A stretch of 5,159 bases of DNA from Bacteriovoracales bacterium (GTDB taxonomy: Bacteria; Bdellovibrionota; Bacteriovoracia; Bacteriovoracales; Bacteriovoracaceae): positions 1-5,159 of the forward strand of contig SKGZ01000222.1 of NCBI GenBank assembly GCA_007117175.1, in the 5' to 3' direction. This document shows, piece after piece, positions 1 to 3,737 of the stretch; positions within the stretch are counted from its first letter, which is position 1; each line of letters opens with the position of its first letter. Made by a program: the position numbers and the translations under genes. The notes under the pieces are model-generated. The model was not told the origin of the DNA. It did no database searches and saw only the letters and a list, made by a program, of their open reading frames with translations.

Positions 1-756
1 CAATAAAAGTCCAAATATCACAACTAAACAATAGAATCCTAAAGCTGCAATCAACTCAATAATTTGCGAAAGATCATCACCAGCAACTGAAACAATAGTC
101 TTAGCCATCAGAGCAAAAACCCCCAAAGGTGCCATTAACATAATTAAATCAACGGTTTTAATGACTGCTTCATTAAGAGTGTGAACTAGACTAATAAAAG
201 GATCTGATTTTTCAGTTGGCAGCTGAATAAATGCAATCCCAATAATAATGGCAATAAACACCACCTGTAACATATTGGCATTATCACCAAGAGCAGCGAA
301 GGTATTTTCAGGAATCATTTTTACCAATGGCTGCAGAGGTCCTTGAGAGCGCACATCTTGCGCTGTGCTTTTCTTACTCTGAACCTCCTCAGCATAACTA
401 TCCTTAAGCTTTTGCTGTAACTCATCGGGTAAACCCTTTCCTGGTTGAAATACATTACCTAGCAAAAGCCCTATCGAAACCGCTATAACAGTTGTCCCGA
501 TATAAATTCCAATTGTTTTTCCCCCAATTTTAGAAAGTCTTTTCACATCAGATAAAGAGGCAACACCTGCGATTAAAGAAGTGAGTACTAAAGGAATAGC
601 AATCGCCTTCAAGAGGTTGATAAAAATCGTCCCCCAAGGAGAAATCCAATTTTCTGTGAATTGAGAAAATCCCATGGCTGCAGATATGACTCCATACAAA
701 AGTCCTAAAACTAAGCCAATAATAATTTTCCAATGGAGTTTTTGATACCATGCCAT
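1..756 (-). CDS. Dicarboxylate/amino acid:cation symporter (SDF/DAACS family), N-terminal 252 residues, cut by window edge
   Basis: The reading frame is open from the ATG at 756 to base 1, giving 252 residues; the family is usually about 400-460 residues, so roughly the C-terminal 40 % is missing because of the window edge, not because the gene is broken. Family members sit in the inner membrane and import C4-dicarboxylates, glutamate or aspartate with Na+ or H+. Visible features are a first membrane segment (about residues 10-28), the conserved stretch around 42-82 (INLLKAIAIPLVLTSLIAGV, then ASLSD and KIGGKT), a further membrane segment (82-103), the PENTFAAL..NMLQVVFIAI block (149-170) and the MAPLGVFALMA block (208-218). 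A polar loop at about 105-145 links the third and fourth segments. The substrate-defining HP1, NMDGT and HP2 regions lie outside the window, so substrate and gene symbol (gltP, gltT, dctA) cannot be decided. An AAGAAAGG ribosome site at 767-774 supports the start. It is divergent from the lipocalin gene. Confidence 0.93.
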   Translation of the reverse strand, partial: MAWYQKLHWKIIIGLVLGLLYGVISAAMGFSQFTENWISPWGTIFINLLKAIAIPLVLTSLIAGVASLSDVKRLSKIGGKTIGIYIGTTVIAVSIGLLLGNVFQPGKGLPDELQQKLKDSYAEEVQSKKSTAQDVRSQGPLQPLVKMIPENTFAALGDNANMLQVVFIAIIIGIAFIQLPTEKSDPFISLVHTLNEAVIKTVDLIMLMAPLGVFALMAKTIVSVAGDDLSQIIELIAALGFYCLVVIFGLLL

Positions 757-766
757 GATTTTTATA

Positions 767-774
767 CCTTTCTT
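767..774 (-). promoter_or_regulatory. Ribosome binding site of the symporter
   Basis: On the minus strand AAGAAAGG lies ten bases before the ATG at 756. It is a fair purine-rich Shine-Dalgarno match and supports that start. The lipocalin on the other side of the same intergenic region has no such site. Confidence 0.6.
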
Positions 775-789
775 TTGTTGAATAAGTTA

Positions 790-818
790 ATTCTACTTCA
801 TCTGTTTGCGATGCTCAA
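790..818 (-). promoter_or_regulatory. Predicted sigma-70-type promoter for the symporter
   Basis: On the minus strand TTGAGC (bases 813-818, 4 of 6 matches to TTGACA) and TAGAAT (790-795, 5 of 6 matches to TATAAT) are separated by exactly 17 bases. Transcription would start near 783, leaving a leader of about 27 bases that contains the ribosome site. Its -35 box is one base from the -35 box of the opposite promoter. Predicted by eye only. Confidence 0.5.
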
Positions 819-834
819 TTGATCAGTTTATGAT
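806..834 (+). promoter_or_regulatory. Predicted promoter for the lipocalin gene, possibly giving a leaderless mRNA
   Basis: TTGCGA (806-811, 4 of 6) and TATGAT (829-834, 5 of 6) are 17 bases apart. The expected transcription start, seven bases past the -10 box, falls on base 841, the A of the lipocalin ATG. No Shine-Dalgarno sequence precedes that ATG, which agrees with a leaderless transcript. Predicted by eye only. Confidence 0.5.
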
Positions 835-840
835 GGTTAG

Positions 841-1365
841 ATGATCAATAAAATACTATTAATTTCTTTTCTATTGCAAGGATGTAGCTCTGTGACATTT
901 CAAAAAACAGTCGATTATGTAGATATTAGCAAATTTATGGGCAAATGGTATGTGCAAGCAGGTCGCTTCACTTTTATGGAAAAAGATGTGCACAATGCCA
1001 TTGAGATTTACCAATGGGATGAAGAAAAAGAGCAAATTAAAATTTCCTTTGACTACCGTCAAGGCGGCTTTGATGGCAAGAAGAAATCAATTCCACAAAC
1101 TGGATCGATCTACAACCATCAAACGAATGCTCACTGGAAAGTCTCTCCAATTTGGCCACTTAAATTTGACTATCTAGTCATCGCCCTCGCTGAAGACTAT
1201 AGCTGGTGCGCCATTGGCGTTCCCTCTCAAAAATACCTTTGGATCATGACACGTGAATCGAACTTGACTGAAGTAGAATTCGAAAAAATACTGAGCAAAG
1301 TTAAAGAGACAGGCTACTCCATAGAAGATCTAAGCCAAGTGCCTCACCAGTACAGCAATTACTGA
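841..1365 (+). CDS. blc: Lipocalin family outer-membrane lipoprotein (Blc-like)
   Basis: A 174-residue protein of the bacterial lipocalin family; E. coli Blc is an outer-membrane lipoprotein that binds lysophospholipids and fatty acids inside a beta-barrel and is linked to membrane upkeep under stress. The short signal peptide (residues 1-14, one Lys and an ILLISFLL core) ends in a lipobox LQGC with Cys15 as the lipidation site; Ser16 at +2 predicts sorting to the outer membrane. The GxW lipocalin signature is GKWY at 34-37. The Blc-like C-terminal half shows YLVIAL (111-116), a conserved aromatic/Cys stretch (120-123) and YLWIMTRE (132-139), followed by the usual amphipathic helix (about 142-158). 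The start is fixed because an in-frame TAG (838-840) directly precedes the ATG. No Shine-Dalgarno is seen. The symbol is by family resemblance only, and the ligand is unknown. The 3' end overlaps the convergent nuclease gene. Confidence 0.9.
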   Translation: MINKILLISFLLQGCSSVTFQKTVDYVDISKFMGKWYVQAGRFTFMEKDVHNAIEIYQWDEEKEQIKISFDYRQGGFDGKKKSIPQTGSIYNHQTNAHWKVSPIWPLKFDYLVIALAEDYSWCAIGVPSQKYLWIMTRESNLTEVEFEKILSKVKETGYSIEDLSQVPHQYSNY

Positions 1366-2189
1366 AGAACTGCATTCAGCAAAACAGCTAACCGAATCCC
1401 ACCCTCTAGTAAGCGACGATTGACTGTATCCATGTGCTGAAAATTATACTGATATCCTAACTGTGGAGATGTTTCATTGGTCACTACAGGAGAACAATAG
1501 CTCTCTTGCCCAAAAGTTCCAGTGGTCCCATCAACTTCAGCGGGATAAGCATTAAAAGTTAAATCCCTTGATTCTCTAGCCCAATCATAAAGGTTTCCAC
1601 TTATTGTTCTTTGAAATAATTCCCTAGTTAAATCTTGAAGAAGAAAGTTCTTATACTCAGTAAAGCTCAAGCGAGTAAAGTCAACCATTCCGCTGTCCCA
1701 GAGTTGGTGCAGGTTGATACGCTCACCAAAGTAGACAACTCGGCATGCATTTGCTCCACGATCAGTTAAACTGCTCCCTACGTGAAAAGGTTGATGAAGA
1801 TCCCCCACCAGATGCACAACAAACTTAAGAGCTTCATGCTTTTGCTCATCATTGAGCTCTGGATTTGCAATTATAGAAAGCTGATCCTGAATTGCTGTTA
1901 ACAACAAGCCTCTATCATGAGTCTCCATTGGATGATCATGATCATGGGGCCACGTGGTATAATGCCAATTGTATGTGTGTGAATAATTATCAGGATCTGA
2001 TCTAATTTCATCGGCCCAATTGGAAACACGAGCAAGAGATTGTCCATTTAAAATTTGATGAGCCCTTAGGGCTGCTCTGGTCGTTAAAAAATCTTCAGCA
2101 ATCTCTCCAACAATTCGATGTCCTGTTGCTCCCCACGCAAAAAGCTGTTGATTCACTAACATTGCCAATAATAGGACTAAAACTCTCAT
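1359..2189 (-). CDS. Secreted S1/P1-type zinc nuclease
   Basis: Encodes 276 residues of the S1/P1 nuclease family, trinuclear-zinc phosphodiesterases that cleave single-stranded DNA and RNA and often remove 3'-phosphates. The signal peptide (residues 1-18) ends LFA, so the mature protein begins with Trp19, as required: in P1 nuclease the N-terminal Trp itself binds zinc. All nine expected ligands are visible: Trp19, His24, Asp60 (NWADEI), His76 (NWHY), His126, Asp130 and His136 (HLVGDLHQPFH), His161 and Asp165 (NLHQLWD). Two cysteines (149 and 232) may form a disulfide. An unusual His/Asp-rich loop follows His76. The C-terminus (RLAVLLNAVL) is family-typical and the length is complete. An in-frame ATG at 2219 would add ten residues before the signal peptide, but it lacks a ribosome site, whereas GGAGG stands four bases before the ATG at 2189, which I prefer. 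The protein probably acts in the periplasm or outside the cell, in nutrient or phosphate scavenging. The 3' end overlaps the lipocalin gene. Confidence 0.95.
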   Translation of the reverse strand: MRVLVLLLAMLVNQQLFAWGATGHRIVGEIAEDFLTTRAALRAHQILNGQSLARVSNWADEIRSDPDNYSHTYNWHYTTWPHDHDHPMETHDRGLLLTAIQDQLSIIANPELNDEQKHEALKFVVHLVGDLHQPFHVGSSLTDRGANACRVVYFGERINLHQLWDSGMVDFTRLSFTEYKNFLLQDLTRELFQRTISGNLYDWARESRDLTFNAYPAEVDGTTGTFGQESYCSPVVTNETSPQLGYQYNFQHMDTVNRRLLEGGIRLAVLLNAVLQ

Positions 2190-2193
2190 GAAA

Positions 2194-2198
2194 CCTCC
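2194..2198 (-). promoter_or_regulatory. Ribosome binding site that decides the nuclease start
   Basis: GGAGG on the minus strand lies four bases before the ATG at 2189. It is the strongest Shine-Dalgarno match in the window and favours this start over the in-frame ATG at 2219, which has none. The chosen start also leaves a signal peptide of normal length. Confidence 0.7.
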
Positions 2199-2227
2199 AA
2201 GATTACTTATAGAAAGCATAAGTGAAA

Positions 2228-2233
2228 CTTATA
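2228..2233 (-). promoter_or_regulatory. Possible -10 box of the nuclease promoter
   Basis: TATAAG on the minus strand would place a transcription start near 2221, with a leader of about 30 bases holding the GGAGG site. I see no good -35 box at 16-18 bases, so the call is weak. Read-through from gpsA is the alternative source of transcription. Confidence 0.3.
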
Positions 2234-2256
2234 ACTAAAATGGAAAGCAAGCAAAC

Positions 2257-2288
2257 AAAAAACTGACCTAAATGCTAAATTTTCAGGT
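2257..2288 (-). terminator. Weak candidate Rho-independent terminator after gpsA
   Basis: Read on the minus strand, ACCT and AAAT pair with ATTT and AGGT across a five-base loop, with a two-base GA bulge on the 5' arm. The hairpin is followed by CAG and six T residues (2257-2262). The stem is short and has only two G-C pairs, so it may be inefficient. It sits about 60 bases after the gpsA stop and just upstream of the nuclease promoter region, where a terminator would be expected. Confidence 0.35.
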
Positions 2289-2345
2289 TAATCAAAAAAT
2301 TACGCTTTGCAAAAATGAACTTAAAAGCTGCTTAAACAACTAAAT

Positions 2346-3377
2346 CTATTCATCTCCTTCAAATTTAGTTGGCAAATCCATCAGCATTTGAATTGCTTTT
2401 TGAGGTGAAATTTTTTCATACAAGATTGCATAAATAGCCTGAAAAAGAGGTGTGCGTATTTCATGCTTAAGACTCATTTTATAAAGCGCCTTAGCGGTTT
2501 TATAACCTTCGACTACCGACTTTTGAGATTGGATAATTTCTTCAGGGCTTCGACCTTTGGCTATTTCTAATCCAAACTGCTTATTTCGGCTCAACTCTCC
2601 AGTAGAAGTTAAGATAAGATCACCCATACCACTTAAACCGTAAAAAGTTTCTGGACGAGCATTATAAACACGGCCAAAGCGCAGCATTTCCTTAATTCCT
2701 CGAGTGATCATCGCTGCACGGGTATTGTGGTTATAACCCAATCCCTCTAAAATTCCTCCAGCTATTGCTAGGACGTTTTTGAGGGCTCCCCCAAGCAAAA
2801 CTCCCTTGATATCATAAGTTGGCATCAACTTGAAATAATCAGTTTGCAATAAATCACAAACATGCAGTATTTTTTTTCGGTCTCGTCCCGCTAAAGAAAC
2901 CAAGGTCACTTGCTCATGCAAGATTTCAAAGGCAAAGGACGGTCCAGAAAGATAGCAAATTTGTTCTAAGTACTCAGGAAAAAACTCTTCAATGATTTCA
3001 TCAGGAAGCTTTAACAAGTCTGAATCCATACCTTTTGAGAGTGAAACTAAAGGCGTTCCTGCCTTTAAGTAATGAATGACTTCTTGCTTATTCTGTTGAT
3101 AAAAGCTACTAATTGCCTTGGTTGGAAGTCCAGAAATAATGAGATCAATTTGACCATTCACTAAAGTTGAGATCTCATCCCAACTCAGAGCTGGACGTAT
3201 TTTTTTGGGAAGTCGAACTCCCGGCAAATAATCAGTATTCTCACCTTTTAAAATTTGATCATAACTCTTTTGTGATCGCACCTTTAAAATCACTTGTTCT
3301 GAGTTATTACTGGCTAGCGCAGCCAAAGAAGAGCCAAATGCCCCCCCCCCAATCACTAGTATATTTTTAGCCTTCAC
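2346..3377 (-). CDS. gpsA: NAD(P)-dependent glycerol-3-phosphate dehydrogenase
   Basis: A full-length 343-residue GpsA, which reduces dihydroxyacetone phosphate to sn-glycerol-3-phosphate in the cytoplasm, the backbone for phospholipid synthesis. The N-terminal Rossmann domain carries GGGAFG (residues 10-15), fitting GxGxxG. Other conserved blocks are SKGMDSD with the active-site Lys115, SGPSFAFE (144-151), GGALKNVLAIAGG (196-208) with the catalytic Lys200, TRGIKEM (225-231) and GLSGMGDLILTST..LSRN (247-265) with Asp253, Arg264 and Asn265, then VVEGYKTAKAL near the C-terminus. The start is GTG, overlapping the TGA of the upstream DUF493 gene as GTGA, with GGAG about ten bases before it; an in-frame TAG two codons upstream excludes a longer protein. 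The three glycine codons and the first base of the next codon form a run of ten G, an unusual hypermutable site early in a normally essential gene. Probably co-transcribed and translationally coupled with DUF493. Confidence 0.97.
   Translation of the reverse strand: MKAKNILVIGGGAFGSSLAALASNNSEQVILKVRSQKSYDQILKGENTDYLPGVRLPKKIRPALSWDEISTLVNGQIDLIISGLPTKAISSFYQQNKQEVIHYLKAGTPLVSLSKGMDSDLLKLPDEIIEEFFPEYLEQICYLSGPSFAFEILHEQVTLVSLAGRDRKKILHVCDLLQTDYFKLMPTYDIKGVLLGGALKNVLAIAGGILEGLGYNHNTRAAMITRGIKEMLRFGRVYNARPETFYGLSGMGDLILTSTGELSRNKQFGLEIAKGRSPEEIIQSQKSVVEGYKTAKALYKMSLKHEIRTPLFQAIYAILYEKISPQKAIQMLMDLPTKFEGDE
3341..3350 (-). repeat. Homopolymer run of ten G (coding strand) at the start of gpsA
   Basis: Ten C on the plus strand, read as ten G in gpsA codons 10-13, encode Gly10-Gly11-Gly12 and the first base of Ala13 in the nucleotide-binding loop. 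Runs of this length are prone to replication slippage and sequencing error. One base gained would stop translation after codon 23, and one base lost after codon 20. Confidence 0.95.
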
Positions 3378-3631
3378 AAGCTAATCACTCCTTTCATCTT
3401 CCTGACTTCTTGGTAAACCTGCATAACCTCTTCAGCTTGCTGAAAATATTTAATCACAGTAATTGAAAGATAATTACCTGCACTTGATTTTTTTTCAAGA
3501 AATTCATCTTGGGAAAAAAAATCTCTTAATTGATCTGCATCTTCACTCTTGACTATAAACTTGAACTGGTAAGTACCAGGCCAGCGGTGCTGATCATTGA
3601 GCAAAGCTATCAACCTTTTTTCATCATCCAT
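3374..3631 (-). CDS. DUF493 (YbeD-like) domain protein
   Basis: An 85-residue protein matching the DUF493/YbeD family: small cytoplasmic proteins with a ferredoxin-like, ACT-like alpha/beta fold and no firmly known activity; a regulatory or ligand-binding role is usually assumed from the fold. Diagnostic stretches are WPGTYQFKFIV (residues 17-27), SSAGNYLSITV (about 49-59) and the helix ending VYQEVRKMKGVISL. The length is normal for the family, so the protein is complete. The ATG at 3631 is chosen because the family domain begins right there; a GTG codon immediately before it (3632-3634) is an equally possible start. AGGA five bases before that ATG could serve as a ribosome site. A TTG further upstream (3679) would add an unconserved hydrophobic tail and is rejected. 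Its stop overlaps the gpsA start, which suggests the pair is expressed together. Confidence 0.85.
   Translation of the reverse strand: MDDEKRLIALLNDQHRWPGTYQFKFIVKSEDADQLRDFFSQDEFLEKKSSAGNYLSITVIKYFQQAEEVMQVYQEVRKMKGVISL
3384..3387 (-). promoter_or_regulatory. Ribosome binding site of gpsA inside the DUF493 end
   Basis: GGAG on the minus strand, within the last codons of the DUF493 gene, lies about ten bases before the GTG start of gpsA. Together with the GTGA overlap it fits translational coupling. Confidence 0.5.
3486..3523. repeat. Inverted repeat with A8/T8 arms inside the DUF493 gene
   Basis: GATTTTTTTTC at 3486-3496 and its exact reverse complement at 3513-3523 form 11-base arms around 16 bases. 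An inner CAAG/CTTG pair (3496-3499 and 3508-3511) could replace the last outer pair and lengthen the stem to 14 pairs with a two-base bulge and an eight-base loop. It encodes part of FFSQDEFLEKKS, so the runs may simply reflect Phe and Lys codons in AT-rich DNA. Confidence 0.8.
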
Positions 3632-3640
3632 CACTTTCCT

Positions 3641-3646
3641 ATTGTA
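3641..3646 (-). promoter_or_regulatory. Predicted -10 box of the DUF493-gpsA operon
   Basis: TACAAT on the minus strand (5 of 6 to TATAAT) lies exactly six bases before the GTG at 3634 and nine before the ATG at 3631. A transcript from it would begin at or next to the GTG, making the message nearly leaderless. The -35 position (TGTTCA, 3664-3669, 17-base spacer) is a poor match. If a promoter further upstream is used instead, the AGGAAA between this box and the start would act as a ribosome site. Confidence 0.4.
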
Positions 3647-3679
3647 AAATGAGTAGAACAGGATGAACATTTTCAGCAA

Positions 3680-3693
3680 AAAATGCCCATTTT
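3680..3693. promoter_or_regulatory. Short palindrome in the middle of the divergent intergenic region, possible operator
   Basis: AAAATG, two bases, then CATTTT is a perfect inverted repeat with six-base arms, centred almost exactly between the two divergent genes. The position suits a shared regulator site, but short AT-rich palindromes arise easily by chance in this DNA. Confidence 0.25.
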
Positions 3694-3725
3694 CTGGACT
3701 TCTTTATCTCGCTCAGTAGTCTGGC

Positions 3726-3731
3726 GATAAT
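3726..3731 (+). promoter_or_regulatory. Predicted -10 box of the right-hand exported-protein gene, possibly leaderless
   Basis: GATAAT (5 of 6 to TATAAT) stands exactly six bases before the ATG at 3738, so the predicted transcription start is the A of that ATG. No Shine-Dalgarno is visible and the -35 position (TTTATC, 3703-3708) is weak. The geometry is identical to that at the lipocalin gene. Confidence 0.4.
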
Positions 3732-3737
3732 AGTATT

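Noticed and set aside
548..751. Open frame of 67 codons on the minus strand
   Set aside because: It lies in another frame inside the well-supported symporter gene, and its product shows no family features.
871..1177. Short open frames on both strands inside the lipocalin gene
   Set aside because: They lie within the lipocalin coding region, which has clear family motifs; neither has a ribosome site or recognisable product.
1932..1945. Perfect 14-base palindrome ATGATCATGATCAT
   Set aside because: It encodes the repeated Asp-His codons of the nuclease loop, so the protein sequence explains it; it lies in mid-gene with no regulatory context.
2190..2219. Upstream ATG start for the nuclease, adding ten residues
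   Set aside because: No ribosome site, and it would put polar residues ahead of an already complete signal peptide; GGAGG supports the ATG at 2189. The nearby TATAAG box would even place transcription start only two bases before it, so a leaderless form is not fully excluded.
3341..3350. Possible frameshift or pseudogene in gpsA at the ten-G run
   Set aside because: The frame is continuous through the run and all downstream motifs are present, so the gene is intact as written.
3167..3370. Open frame of 67 codons on the plus strand
   Set aside because: Antisense to gpsA, whose motifs are all intact; no independent support.
3632..3679. Extended DUF493 start at a TTG, adding 16 residues
   Set aside because: No ribosome site, the added residues do not belong to the family, and the extension would run over the predicted promoter.
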